DNA from: Pseudolabrys sp. | Lineage (GTDB): Bacteria; Pseudomonadota; Alphaproteobacteria; Rhizobiales; Xanthobacteraceae | Reading direction: 5' to 3' | NCBI GenBank assembly: GCA_009694265.1 | Contig: SHVM01000012.1 | Location: 1-38,515, forward strand | Length of the DNA: 38,515 bases | Shown here: positions 7,379-16,251 of the stretch, one piece after another | Layout of the letters: every line of letters starts with the position of its first letter | Numbering within the stretch: the stretch's first letter is position 1 | Made by a program: the position numbers and the translations under genes | The notes under the pieces: generated by a model | The model's input: the letters and a program-made list of their open reading frames with translations, nothing else | What the model was told of the DNA's origin: nothing | The model's database searches: none

Positions 7379-9232
7379 ATGCCGCCCATTGCCCGTGATG
7401 GGTTATGCCGGGGTCCAAAAGTGCCGCATTCCAAACACGATAGCGCTAAATCGAAGACCGCCCGCGACGCCGGCATCGCCGCGCTCGACCGCCCAGTTCC
7501 GGCCGGCGTCAATACCGCTGGCTTTGGCAGCGACGTGGTGGCCGACGCGCTGCGCGCGCTCGACATTCCCTATATCGCGCTCAATCCCGGCGCGAGTTAC
7601 CGCGGGCTGCACGACAGTCTGGTCAATTACCTCGGCAATGAGCGGCCGCAGATGCTGCTTTGCCTGCACGAGGAAGCGGCGATCGCCATCGCGCATGGCT
7701 ATGCCAAGGTCACCGGCAAGGCGATGGCGGCGGCGGTGCATTCCAATGTCGGCCTGATGCACGCCACCATGGCGATCTTTAACGCGTGGTGCGACCGCAT
7801 GCCGATGGTCATTCTCGGCGCCACCGGACCGGTCGACGCCGTGAAGCGGCGGCCCTGGATCGACTGGATCCATACCGCGCGCGACCAGGGCGCGCTCATC
7901 CGCGGCTATACCAAATGGGACGATCAGCCGGCCTCCCCGCTGGCCGCGCGCGAAGCCGTGCTGCGCGCGGGCTGGATCGCCAATACCGCGCCGTGCGGTC
8001 CGACTTACGTCAATCTCGATGCCGAAATGCAGGAATCCAAACTGGCCGAGCCGGTAGCGCCGATCGACGGCAAGCGTTTCATGCCGCAGGTCGACAGTGC
8101 GGCTCCCGCCGCTCAGATCGAGGCGGCCGTCAGCCTGCTGCGTAACGCCAAACACCCGTTGATCATGGCCGGCCGCGTATCGCGCGATCTCGATGCCTGG
8201 AACACGCGTGTCTCTTTCGCCGAACGCCTGGGTGCGCGCGTGGTCACCGATATGAAGATTAGTGCATCCTTCCCGACCGATCATCCGCTGCATGCCGGCG
8301 CGCCCGGTATTATCGCGCTGACGCCGGAAACCGCTGAGGCCATCCGCATCTCTGACGTGATCCTGAGCCTCGATTGGGTCGATGTCGCCGGCACGCTCAA
8401 GCATGTGGGCGGCAACGGCAATGCTAAAATTATTCAGGTGTCGCTCGACCATCATCTGCACAATGGCTGGAGCATGGACTACCAGGGCCTGCCGCCGGTC
8501 GATGTGTTCATCGCCTGCGAGCCCGACGCCGCGGTACCGGCTTTGCTCGGCGCGCTGGGGCCGATGGCGCCGCGCACCGTGGCGCCTGTCCGCCAGGAAT
8601 TTCCTAAACTCGCCGACGGCAAACTCACGGTCGATCATCTGGCAGATCACCTGCGCCGCGCGGTTGGCGAGCGGCCAACATCGCTCACCCACGTGTCGCT
8701 GTCGTGGAATGGCGCTAGCTGGCCGTTCCGCCATCCGCTCGATTATCTCGGCTCCGATGGCGGCGGCGGCGTCGGCGGTGGTCCCGGCATTTCGGTCGGC
8801 GCCGCGCTGGCTTTGAAGGGCTCCGGCCGCCTGGCGGTCGCGGTCTGCGGCGATGGCGACTTCATGATGGGCGTGACCGCGATTTGGACCGCGGCGCATT
8901 ACCATATTCCGCTGCTGATCGTGGTCGCCAATAATCGTTCCTTCTTCAACGACGAACTGCACCAGGAGCGGGTCGCGCGCATGCGCAACCGGCCGGTCGA
9001 AAACCGCTGGGTCGGCCAGCGCATTTCCGACCCCGATATCGACATTGCCGGCATCGCACGCGCGCAAGGGGCAATCGGCTTTGGCCCGGTGACGGCAAGC
9101 GCCGATCTCGACGCGGTTTTTGCCAAGGCCATCGCGGCCGTGGACGCAGGCAGCGTGGCGGTCGTCGATGTGCGGGTGGAACCCGGCTACACCGCCGCCA
9201 TGACCGCGGCGATGACCAGGAAAAGCGATTAG
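7379..9232 (+). CDS. Thiamine-diphosphate-dependent enzyme (acetolactate synthase/2-oxo-acid decarboxylase-like)
   Basis: A three-domain ThDP enzyme of 617 residues. The N-terminal domain holds the cofactor-activating glutamate in LCLHEEAAIAIAHGYAK (E98). The middle domain starts around residue 240. The C-terminal domain carries the ThDP/Mg motif GDGDFMMG (491-494) ending in NN at 518-519. Substrate cannot be read from the sequence; a benzoylformate- or oxalyl-type decarboxylase or a synthase are all possible. The ATG at 7379 lies ten bases after the previous stop, and GTG at 7421 is an alternative that removes 14 unconserved residues. One base separates its stop from the ABC ATPase start, so the two are co-translated. 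An aldehyde dehydrogenase lies in the same operon, which fits conversion of a 2-oxo acid to an aldehyde and then an acid. Confidence 0.88.
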   Translation: MPPIARDGLCRGPKVPHSKHDSAKSKTARDAGIAALDRPVPAGVNTAGFGSDVVADALRALDIPYIALNPGASYRGLHDSLVNYLGNERPQMLLCLHEEAAIAIAHGYAKVTGKAMAAAVHSNVGLMHATMAIFNAWCDRMPMVILGATGPVDAVKRRPWIDWIHTARDQGALIRGYTKWDDQPASPLAAREAVLRAGWIANTAPCGPTYVNLDAEMQESKLAEPVAPIDGKRFMPQVDSAAPAAQIEAAVSLLRNAKHPLIMAGRVSRDLDAWNTRVSFAERLGARVVTDMKISASFPTDHPLHAGAPGIIALTPETAEAIRISDVILSLDWVDVAGTLKHVGGNGNAKIIQVSLDHHLHNGWSMDYQGLPPVDVFIACEPDAAVPALLGALGPMAPRTVAPVRQEFPKLADGKLTVDHLADHLRRAVGERPTSLTHVSLSWNGASWPFRHPLDYLGSDGGGGVGGGPGISVGAALALKGSGRLAVAVCGDGDFMMGVTAIWTAAHYHIPLLIVVANNRSFFNDELHQERVARMRNRPVENRWVGQRISDPDIDIAGIARAQGAIGFGPVTASADLDAVFAKAIAAVDAGSVAVVDVRVEPGYTAAMTAAMTRKSD

Positions 9233-9233
9233 C

Positions 9234-10076
9234 ATGGCGCCCGCAGCAACACCGTCATCCGGCACTGCCATCCTGGTGGCGGACAACATCACCGTGCGTT
9301 TCGAGACGCCGGAAGGCGCCATCCTGGCAGTCGATGACGTCTCTTTCGGCGTCAGACCTGGCGAATTCCTGTCGGTGATCGGCCCGTCCGGTTGCGGCAA
9401 GTCGACGTTGTTCAACGTCATTGGCGGGCTGCTCAGCACTCATCAGGGCGTGGTCAGCGTCGCAGGCGAAACCATCACCGGCCCGCACAAATCAATCGGC
9501 ATGGTGTTCCAGGAAGAATCCACATTCCCCTGGCGCACGGTGACCGACAATGTCGCCTTCCCGCTTGAACTCATCGGCATGCCGAAAGCCAAACGCGTTG
9601 AGCGCGCGCGCCATTTCATCGGAATGGTCGGGCTCGACGGTTTCGAAAACCGCTTTCCGGGCGAGCTGTCCGGCGGCATGCGCCAACGCGTGTCGCTGGC
9701 CCGCACGCTCGCCTCCGAACCCAAAATCCTGCTGATGGACGAGCCGTTCGCCGCGCTCGACGAGCAGACGCGGCTGCTGCTCGGCGACAAGGTTTTGCAA
9801 ATCCAGCAGCAATTGAAGCAGACCACGCTGCTGATCACCCACAACATCACCGAAGCGGTGCAGATGTCGGACCGCATTTTGGTGATGACTTACCGACCCG
9901 GCAAGGTAAAGCGCATCGTCGATATCGATCTCCCGCGTCCGCGCACCTCGGAAATCGTCAGCAGCGAATCCTTCGGCCGCTATGTGGCGCAAATCTGGAG
10001 CGACCTGCGCGAGGAAGCCAGCCGCGGCATGCGCGCCGATGAAAAACATGCGTTAAACGAAGGCGCGGCGTCATGA
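9234..10076 (+). CDS. ABC transporter ATP-binding protein, nitrate/sulfonate/taurine (NitT/TauT) type
   Basis: The 280-residue ATPase powers import through the two permeases encoded next. Walker A is GPSGCGKST (50-58), the Q-loop glutamine is Q93 (MVFQEESTFPW), the signature is LSGGM (145-149), Walker B ends in DE (169-170) and the switch histidine is H203 (LITHN). The length and the FPW sequence after the Q-loop are typical of SsuB/TauB/NrtD-like ATPases. It starts one base after the ThDP enzyme and overlaps the first permease by four bases (ATGA). The substrate is unknown. Confidence 0.93.
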   Translation: MAPAATPSSGTAILVADNITVRFETPEGAILAVDDVSFGVRPGEFLSVIGPSGCGKSTLFNVIGGLLSTHQGVVSVAGETITGPHKSIGMVFQEESTFPWRTVTDNVAFPLELIGMPKAKRVERARHFIGMVGLDGFENRFPGELSGGMRQRVSLARTLASEPKILLMDEPFAALDEQTRLLLGDKVLQIQQQLKQTTLLITHNITEAVQMSDRILVMTYRPGKVKRIVDIDLPRPRTSEIVSSESFGRYVAQIWSDLREEASRGMRADEKHALNEGAAS

Positions 10077-10855
10077 CGGCGGCCGCGGTGGCAAAACATT
10101 CGACGGCTCGCGATTCCACGCCGGCGCTGGTGGGGTTCGGCAGTCTCGTGGCGTTCTTTCTGGTTATGGAACTTCTGATTCAAACCGGCCTGGTCAATCG
10201 CTTCATCGTGCCGCCGCCGTCGGAAATCATCGGCAGCTTCCAGCGCTTGATACTGGAGGAGGACATATTTCACCGCTTCCTGGTCACGCTCGGCGAATGC
10301 CTCACCGCCGGCGTCATGCTGACGGTGTTCGGCGTCACCGGCGGCGTGCTGATGCACCGCTACAAGCTGCTGCAACAGGCTTGCGAGACCTGGGTCGCCG
10401 CCATGGCGTCGGCGCCACTTGTCTTGATGTACCCGCTATTTTTGGTGATTTTCGGGCGCAATGTTTGGACCATCATCATGATGGGCTTCATCGCAGCGCT
10501 ACCGCCGGTGATCCTGAAAACCATCGAGGGCATATCCAGCACCCGCAAAGTGTTGATCAATGTCGGGCGCAGCTTCAATCTCACGCCCGCGCAGCAGTTC
10601 TGGAAAATCCTGTTCCCAGCGTCACTGCCGACCATTTTCGTCGGCCTGCGGCTGGGATTGATCTTTGCGCTGATCAATATTGTCGGCACCGAATTCCTGA
10701 TCAATTTCGGCGGACTCGGCCAGCTCATCAATGACCTCGCCGAACGTTACGACCTCGCCGGCACCTATGCCGCGATATGCTTCGTGATCCTGGTCAGTGT
10801 GTTGTTTTTTATGACGCTAGAGAAGGCTGAGCGATGGCTGATACCGGTCGGCTAA
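10073..10855 (+). CDS. ABC transporter permease 1 (NitT/TauT type)
   Basis: An inner-membrane permease of 260 residues with about six hydrophobic segments (for example VGFGSLVAFFLVMELLI near the start). The cytoplasmic coupling loop for the ATPase shows as the region from GRSFNLTPAQQFWKILFPASLPTIF, matching the EAA-type loop of BPD_transp_1 permeases. It overlaps both neighbours (four bases with the ATPase, 22 bases with permease 2), implying coupled translation. Together with permease 2 it would form a heterodimeric channel. Confidence 0.9.
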   Translation: MTAAAVAKHSTARDSTPALVGFGSLVAFFLVMELLIQTGLVNRFIVPPPSEIIGSFQRLILEEDIFHRFLVTLGECLTAGVMLTVFGVTGGVLMHRYKLLQQACETWVAAMASAPLVLMYPLFLVIFGRNVWTIIMMGFIAALPPVILKTIEGISSTRKVLINVGRSFNLTPAQQFWKILFPASLPTIFVGLRLGLIFALINIVGTEFLINFGGLGQLINDLAERYDLAGTYAAICFVILVSVLFFMTLEKAERWLIPVG

Positions 10856-11628
10856 AGCAAGTGGCGGTTCCCGCACTGGGGGTAAGTCCCGTCACGCTGC
10901 TGCGCATCGCTATTATTCTGGGCGTGCTGGCGGTGTGGGAATTTCTTGCCCATTCCGGCTGGCTCTACCGCGACGTGGTGCCTTCGCTATTGGCGATCGG
11001 CCGCGACTTGCTGGAACTGCTCACCAGCGGTAATTACTACTTTAACCTCGGTGTCACCGCCGGCGAGGTTGGCACCGCGCTTCTCATCGGCGGCTCGTCG
11101 GGCATCGCGGTCGGCATCCTGCTCGGCGCCAACCGATTCATGTCGAAGGCCTTCGAGTCCTATCTCTATTATCTGGGACCTACCCCGAAGATCATTTTCT
11201 TTCCGATCATGATCATGTATTTCGGGATCGGCCCTGAATCCAAAGTCGCGCTCGGCACCTTGTCATGTTTCTTTCCCGTCGCGCTCAGCGTCGCCGCCGG
11301 CATGCGGCAGATCGACAAGGTGCTCATCCGCGTCGGCAAGAGCTTCCGTGCCGGCACCTGGCAGATGGTGGTGAAGATCTATCTGCCCGCCATGCGCCAT
11401 CCGATCATCAACGGCATCCGGCTCGGTCTCGGCGTGGCGCTGATCGGCACACTGCTGGCCGAAACCAAATTGTCCAACAAAGGCATCGGCTTCCTGATCA
11501 TCAACGCCTACAGCACCTTCGACATGCCGCGCATGTATGCCATGCTGATCGTGCTGTTTGTGCTGGCGATCGGCGCCAATGCGCTGGTCGGCCGGTTCGG
11601 CGGACTGCACAGCATCAAACGAAATTAA
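10834..11628 (+). CDS. ABC transporter permease 2 (NitT/TauT type)
   Basis: The second inner-membrane permease, 264 residues, with six predicted membrane segments and the EAA-type coupling loop GKSFRAGTWQMVVKIYLPAMRHPIINGIRLGLG. Sequence differs clearly from permease 1, so the transporter is a heterodimer. The start lies inside the end of permease 1. No substrate-binding protein with an export signal is encoded in the operon, which is unusual for this importer class. Confidence 0.9.
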   Translation: MADTGRLKQVAVPALGVSPVTLLRIAIILGVLAVWEFLAHSGWLYRDVVPSLLAIGRDLLELLTSGNYYFNLGVTAGEVGTALLIGGSSGIAVGILLGANRFMSKAFESYLYYLGPTPKIIFFPIMIMYFGIGPESKVALGTLSCFFPVALSVAAGMRQIDKVLIRVGKSFRAGTWQMVVKIYLPAMRHPIINGIRLGLGVALIGTLLAETKLSNKGIGFLIINAYSTFDMPRMYAMLIVLFVLAIGANALVGRFGGLHSIKRN

Positions 11629-11658
11629 AGAATCACCACGTAAGAATGGGTCAATGAC

Positions 11659-13155
11659 ATGACGACTGCCGTTAAACCGCAAGCTGCTTCTGCGCAAGCC
11701 ATCGTGCTGCCGAAAAATCGTGGCGCCTATTACGGCGGCGCCTGGCACGAGCCAAAATTCGGGCGCTTCATCGAGACCCTGAGCCCCGGCACGGGCCTCA
11801 CTCTCGGCAAGGTGGCGGAGTGCGGGCCTGAGGATATCGATGCCGCGGTGGCGGCGGCTAAGTCGGCGTTCAAGCAATGGCGGCGCGTGCTGCCGCTCGA
11901 ACGCGCCAAGATCCTGCGGCAGATCGCGGAAATCCTGCGCCAGAACGCCAACGAACTCGCCATGATCGACGCCGCCGATTGCGGCAATCCGGTGCGCGAG
12001 ATGGTGAGCGACGCCATGATCGCGGCCGCGCAGATGGAGTTCTTTGCTGGCTTTGTCACCGAGATGAAAGGCACCTCGATCCCGATGGGGCCGGATGTGG
12101 TCAATTTCTCGGTGCGCGAACCCTTGGGCGTTGTCGGGCGTATTATCCCGTTCAATCACCCGTTCATGTTCTGCGCGGGAAAATCCGCCGCCCCGCTCGC
12201 CGCCGGCAATACCGTCATTGTAAAGCCGCCGGAACAGGCGCCATTGTCTTCGCTGCGCCTGGCCGAATTGATCGGCGGACTGATGCCGCCCGGCACATTC
12301 AATGTCGTGCCCGGCGGGCGCGAGGCTGGGCAGCGGCTCGCCAGTCATCCCGATGTGGCCATGATCGCGCTGATCGGCAGCGTGCCGACCGGCCGCGCGG
12401 TGATGAAGGCGGCGTCCGACACCGTCAAACGCACGATGCTCGAACTCGGCGGCAAGAACGCGCTGATCGCCTATGGCGATGCCGACGCGGACGAAGTCGC
12501 CGGCGCGGTCATCGGCGGCATGAATTTCACCTGGTGCGGACAGTCCTGCGGCTCCACCAGCCGCGCCTTTATTCATGAGAAAATTTACGACGCCGTGGTG
12601 GCGCGGGTGAAGGAAAAAATCAAACATTTCAAGCCCGGCATTCCGACCGATCCGGCCACTACCATGGGCGCGATCATTTCCAAGCCGCAATTCGACCGGG
12701 TGATGAGCTTTATCGAATCCGCCAAGAGCGAAGGCGCCGAACTGATCTCTGGCGGCGGCCCGCCGTCCGATCCGATGCTGGCCAAGGGCTTTTATATCGA
12801 GCCGACCGTGTTCGCGGTCACCGGCAAAAACAGAATCGCGCGCGCGGAAATCTTCGGGCCGGTGCTCGGCGTGTTCAAATGGAGCGACGAGGCCAAGATG
12901 CTGGCCGACGTCAATGCGGTCGAATACGGGCTGACCGCCTCGATCTGGACCAACGATCTCAATACCGCGCACCGCACCGCCATGGCGGTGGAAGCGGGTT
13001 ACGTGTGGATCAACGAGTTCGGCAAGCACTTCCTTGGCGCGCCGTTCGGCGGTTTCAAGCAGTCGGGCTTAGGCAGAGAGGAATGCTTCGAGGAGATGTT
13101 GAGCTTCACGCAGGAAAAAAACATCCATGTGAAGCTGAGGCCGGTGAAAAGTTAA
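11659..13155 (+). CDS. NAD(P)-dependent aldehyde dehydrogenase
   Basis: A full-length 498-residue ALDH-superfamily enzyme that oxidises an aldehyde to a carboxylate. The catalytic cysteine is C297 in WCGQSCGSTSR and the general-base glutamate is E262 in LELGGKN. The cofactor-binding segment IIPFNHPFMFCAGK and the C-terminal APFGGFKQSGLGREEC are typical. It ends the operon with the ThDP enzyme and importer, 30 bases after permease 2, and is a natural next step for an aldehyde produced by decarboxylation. The substrate is unknown. Its stop codon overlaps that of the opposing ModA-like gene by four bases. Confidence 0.93.
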   Translation: MTTAVKPQAASAQAIVLPKNRGAYYGGAWHEPKFGRFIETLSPGTGLTLGKVAECGPEDIDAAVAAAKSAFKQWRRVLPLERAKILRQIAEILRQNANELAMIDAADCGNPVREMVSDAMIAAAQMEFFAGFVTEMKGTSIPMGPDVVNFSVREPLGVVGRIIPFNHPFMFCAGKSAAPLAAGNTVIVKPPEQAPLSSLRLAELIGGLMPPGTFNVVPGGREAGQRLASHPDVAMIALIGSVPTGRAVMKAASDTVKRTMLELGGKNALIAYGDADADEVAGAVIGGMNFTWCGQSCGSTSRAFIHEKIYDAVVARVKEKIKHFKPGIPTDPATTMGAIISKPQFDRVMSFIESAKSEGAELISGGGPPSDPMLAKGFYIEPTVFAVTGKNRIARAEIFGPVLGVFKWSDEAKMLADVNAVEYGLTASIWTNDLNTAHRTAMAVEAGYVWINEFGKHFLGAPFGGFKQSGLGREECFEEMLSFTQEKNIHVKLRPVKS

Positions 13156-13844
13156 GGGGTATCAAAACCACACGCCGTCCAGACCTTGCGGCTCTCCGGC
13201 TCGATCAGGAATTGAATGAAGGCCGCCGCCGCCTCGGTTACCGAGCTGGCGGCGGTAATGCCGGCGCCATAGACGATGTTCAATTGCAAAGCGCCCGGCA
13301 ATGAATCGACCAGCGTGACGCCGTCGAAGGCGACGATCTCGCTTTTGGGGAAAATACCGTATTCGGCCTCACCCGAAGCAATTGCCGCCACGCCGCCGGC
13401 GAGCCCCGCCTTATGGATGACGGCAAGCTTTCCAGCGAGGCCCAGTTCCTTGATCACCTTGTCGCTCTGCGCGCCGCTCGGCGTCGCGGTTGGCGGCGCA
13501 TGCACCACCGCGCGCGCCGCGCTCAGCGCCGTGCGTAGCGCCTCGGGCGTCGAAATGTCGGGGAGCCTGCTGCCGGCCTTGACGCCGACCCCAAGTCCAA
13601 TGATGGCCAGCGTGGCGCGGCCATTCGGCAATATCGTGCCGTCTTTCTCCAAGCCGTCGAGCATCGACACCGGCATCAGCAACACATCGAGCGCGTCATG
13701 CTTGGCCAGACGGCCCTGGATGCCGCTCATGGTGTCGTAAAGCGCATTGAGGCGGTTGCCGGTTTTCTTTTCGAACAAAGGCCCGAGCCGGTCGAACACC
13801 GGCTTGGGCGCGCCGCCGGCGATGGAGGTGATGGTCACGGGCAT
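13152..13844 (-). CDS. ModA-like substrate-binding-fold protein lacking a signal peptide
   Basis: The 230-residue protein resembles molybdate-type (SBP_bac_11) binding proteins: ITSIAGGAPKPVFDRLGPLFEKKTG at the start, DVLLMP, then an IIGLGVGVKAG segment and SGEAEYGIFPKSEI. It starts directly with the mature fold (MPVTITSIAGG) and has no leader, so it should stay in the cytoplasm. It lies three bases after the upstream DHP-decarboxylase-like gene, forming a two-gene operon. Molybdate is unlikely as ligand because no modBC genes are present. It may act as an intracellular binder or have become an enzyme. Confidence 0.78.
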   Translation of the reverse strand: MPVTITSIAGGAPKPVFDRLGPLFEKKTGNRLNALYDTMSGIQGRLAKHDALDVLLMPVSMLDGLEKDGTILPNGRATLAIIGLGVGVKAGSRLPDISTPEALRTALSAARAVVHAPPTATPSGAQSDKVIKELGLAGKLAVIHKAGLAGGVAAIASGEAEYGIFPKSEIVAFDGVTLVDSLPGALQLNIVYGAGITAASSVTEAAAAFIQFLIEPESRKVWTACGFDTP

Positions 13845-13847
13845 AGA

Positions 13848-14861
13848 TTAAAGCTTGAATGATTCATACGTGCCGGGATGGAACATCTCGTCCACGCTCA
13901 CCAGCCGCGACGACAGACCCTGCGCATGATGATGACGCAGGAAGGTCTCCAGCGTCTTGCGGTTGGATGCGACGCCGTAGGACCAGAAATCCTCACCCAT
14001 CAGTGCGCGCGCTTCGCCTAAGCGCTCCTCGATGAACGGCAGCGTCACCTTGGTGGCCGAGGTATCGCTCAATTGCGCCAGCGCCAAGCTCTTCGCCTGC
14101 TCGAAGGCCTTGAGCACCGCGCCCGGCAGCCAGGGATGCTTGTCGGCCAATTCGCGCCGCACGCCGACAATATGCATGATCGGAAAAATGCCGGTGCGCT
14201 TGAAATAGTCCTTGGCGGCCGCCACCGGATCGGGAAACAGCCAGCCGACATTCGGTGTATTTTTCGGCAATGACGGCGGGCGCGGCGCGATAAAGCCGTC
14301 AATGGCGCCTTCCGCCAGCAGCGCGGAGATCGACTTGCCCTTGGGCGCGTCTTCGAGCTTCACGTCGGCCGGGAGCTTAATACTAATTTTCTCGGGACGA
14401 TCCGCATTCTCGATGCCGCCGCGCACCCAGTGGATGTCGGACGGTTTCACGCCGTGGTCGTCTTCGAGAATGGCACGCGCCCACACATTGGCCGTGAGTT
14501 GATATTCCGGAAGCCCTATTTTTTTGCCCTTGAGGTCGGAGGGCTTCTTGATGCGGTCGGTGCGCACATAGATCGAGGTGTGACGGAAGGCGCGCGACAC
14601 GAAGGCCGGCACGCCGACATAGGGGCAATTGCCCATAGCGGTCTTGACCGTAAAGCTCGACAGCGACAATTCGCAAATGTCGAACTCGGCCTTGCGGAAT
14701 GCGCGGAAAAATATTTCCTCCGGCGACAGCGTCATGCAGACGGGCGTGACGCCGTCGATCTGCACGCTGCCATCGATCAGCGCGCGGGTGCGGTCATAGG
14801 GGCCGACCGCGAGCGAAAGGTTGAGCTTGACGACGGAGCGCCGGGGCTTGGTTTTACGCAT
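13848..14861 (-). CDS. Periplasmic-binding-fold protein related to 4,5-dihydroxyphthalate decarboxylase (paralogue 2)
   Basis: A 337-residue relative of the gene at 3153-4217, sharing [54 protein letters not shown] and a final SNRKTLETFLRHHHAQG. The start (MRKTKPRRSVVKLNLSLAVGPYDR) is basic but has no hydrophobic leader, so export is not evident. The family is annotated either as Pht5-type decarboxylase or as ABC binding protein. It is first in an operon with the ModA-like gene and faces the ABC/ThDP/ALDH operon, so a shared substrate is likely. Confidence 0.77.
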   Translation of the reverse strand: MRKTKPRRSVVKLNLSLAVGPYDRTRALIDGSVQIDGVTPVCMTLSPEEIFFRAFRKAEFDICELSLSSFTVKTAMGNCPYVGVPAFVSRAFRHTSIYVRTDRIKKPSDLKGKKIGLPEYQLTANVWARAILEDDHGVKPSDIHWVRGGIENADRPEKISIKLPADVKLEDAPKGKSISALLAEGAIDGFIAPRPPSLPKNTPNVGWLFPDPVAAAKDYFKRTGIFPIMHIVGVRRELADKHPWLPGAVLKAFEQAKSLALAQLSDTSATKVTLPFIEERLGEARALMGEDFWSYGVASNRKTLETFLRHHHAQGLSSRLVSVDEMFHPGTYESFKL

Positions 14862-14883
14862 GGGCGAAAGTCATAGGCGAAAC

Positions 14884-14929
14884 GGCCGCCGGATGCAAAA
14901 CGGCGGCCCTTTACGTTGGGACCGCCGTT
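14884..14929. terminator. Overlapping GC-rich hairpins closing the sox operon
   Basis: GGCCGCCG (14884-14891) pairs perfectly with CGGCGGCC (14901-14908). An overlapping alternative pairs the AACGGCGGCCC stretch (14899-14909) with GGGACCGCCGTT (14918-14929). The structures lie just downstream of the soxF stop on the minus strand and before the next minus-strand gene. The T-run is weak (GTTTCG), so this may be a Rho-assisted or attenuating stop. The pairing itself is certain, the termination role is inferred. Confidence 0.65.
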
Positions 14930-14949
14930 CGCGCATCGGTAGATTTCGA

Positions 14950-16230
14950 TCAGCCGAAAATGTCGGCTACGATGCCGTTATACCAGTCGACCGACTCCTT
15001 ATAATTCTGCTTGCGGATATCGGCGGACTCGCCCTTCTGGCTGACGAAGCCCGGAGCCGCCTTGATCATTCCGTCGCCCGGCTCGAAGTTTCCGCCGACC
15101 TTGATGTCGTCGTCGGGCGCGATCAGGCTCCAGCAGGTGTTGCTATAACGCGCCGGGAAGGCACGCGACTTGACCAGCTCGGAGCGGATGATCATGGCCG
15201 CCACCTTGGCCTGGCTGTTGGCGGAGAACGCCGATTTCGGCATGTCGCCGGCAATCGAGGAATCGCCGACCACGAAGATGTTGGCGTCGACCTTCGACTT
15301 CATATTTTCCGGATCGATCGCGCAGAAGCCGGACGCATCGGCCAGCCCCGCATCGCGCGCGATCTTGCCGGCCATCTGCGCCGGGATGACGTTGACCAGC
15401 GCGGCTTTATAGGTGGCGAGATCGGTCTTTACCTCGCCGGTCTTGGGATCGACGCCCTTGATGCCGCCATGCACCTTGGGGTCCTGCCACTCGATCATGC
15501 CAGGGTAATGCTTCTCCCAGCCTTCCATGAACACGCCCTGCTTGGAGAAGGCGGGTTTCGGATCGACGATGATGATCTTCGACTTCTTGTAACCCTTCTT
15601 CTTGAGCACATGCGCGAACATCGACACGCGCTCATAGGGTCCCGGCGGACAACGGTACGGATTGGGCGGCGCCACCATCACGATCAGATCGCCGTCCTTG
15701 AGCGCATTGAGCTTCTTGACCAGAAGCTCGGTCTGCGGCCCCGGCTTCCAGGCATGCGGCATGATCTGCGCCGCCGCTTCGGAATAGCCGGGCACCGATT
15801 CATATTTAAGGTCGATGCCAGGCGCGATCACCAGCCGGTCGTAGGCAACCCGGCCGCCGCCCGCGAGCACCACTTGTTTCTTGTCGCGGTCGATGGAGGC
15901 CGCCATGGAATGGACAACCTTGACGCCGGCTTTCCTCACCTTGTCGTAATTATGGGTCAGCGATTTGAGGTTGCGGAAGCCGCCGACATAGAGATTGGAA
16001 AAGAAACAGGTCGTGAAGGTCTTGGACGGCTCGATCAGCGTGACGTCGATCGCGCCGGCGGAATCCTTGGCCACGTAACGAGCGACGGTCGCCCCGCCGG
16101 GTCCGCCACCGATCACGACGAGGCGCGGCTTGGCCTGGCCGAAAGCGGATGGCGCGAATAACGAAGTCGACAGCGTCGCAAGCGAAGCGCCCGCGAGCAC
16201 CGAGAAGTTACGGCGTGTCAGTTCAGTCAT
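14950..16230 (-). CDS. soxF: Flavocytochrome c sulfide dehydrogenase flavoprotein (SoxF/FccB)
   Basis: A 426-residue periplasmic FAD protein that oxidises sulfide and passes electrons to a cytochrome c partner. A Tat leader (TRRNFSVLAG) is followed by the Rossmann motif VVIGGGPGG. Three family cysteines are present: C75 in FTTCFFSN, the expected covalent FAD site, and C194 (NPYRCPPGPYER) and C366 (YSNTCWS), the redox pair. With cleavage after FGQA the first two become 42 and 161, as I recall for the Allochromatium enzyme. A strong ribosome-binding site (AAGGGGGA) precedes the ATG. The cytochrome gene lies 21 bases upstream. Confidence 0.92.
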   Translation of the reverse strand: MTELTRRNFSVLAGASLATLSTSLFAPSAFGQAKPRLVVIGGGPGGATVARYVAKDSAGAIDVTLIEPSKTFTTCFFSNLYVGGFRNLKSLTHNYDKVRKAGVKVVHSMAASIDRDKKQVVLAGGGRVAYDRLVIAPGIDLKYESVPGYSEAAAQIMPHAWKPGPQTELLVKKLNALKDGDLIVMVAPPNPYRCPPGPYERVSMFAHVLKKKGYKKSKIIIVDPKPAFSKQGVFMEGWEKHYPGMIEWQDPKVHGGIKGVDPKTGEVKTDLATYKAALVNVIPAQMAGKIARDAGLADASGFCAIDPENMKSKVDANIFVVGDSSIAGDMPKSAFSANSQAKVAAMIIRSELVKSRAFPARYSNTCWSLIAPDDDIKVGGNFEPGDGMIKAAPGFVSQKGESADIRKQNYKESVDWYNGIVADIFG

Positions 16231-16251
16231 GGTTTCCCCCTTAGGTTTTTG

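Noticed and set aside
7403-9439. 678-codon open frame on the minus strand opposite the ThDP enzyme
   Set aside because: It is an antisense shadow of a high-GC gene: Arg/His/Ala/Asp-rich composition, no recognisable motif, while the plus strand encodes an intact family protein.
11263-13029. 588-codon minus-strand frame opposite permease 2 and the aldehyde dehydrogenase
   Set aside because: Low-complexity His/Arg/Gly-rich translation and no family motif; the plus strand has complete catalytic sites.
13152-13844. Molybdate-binding protein ModA supplying SoxC with molybdenum
   Set aside because: Tempting because SoxC needs molybdenum, but the protein has no signal peptide and no modB/modC genes are near; it is paired with a DHP-decarboxylase-like gene instead.
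14821-16161. 446-codon plus-strand frame opposite soxF
   Set aside because: Antisense shadow without motifs; soxF on the minus strand has its Tat leader, FAD site and cysteines.
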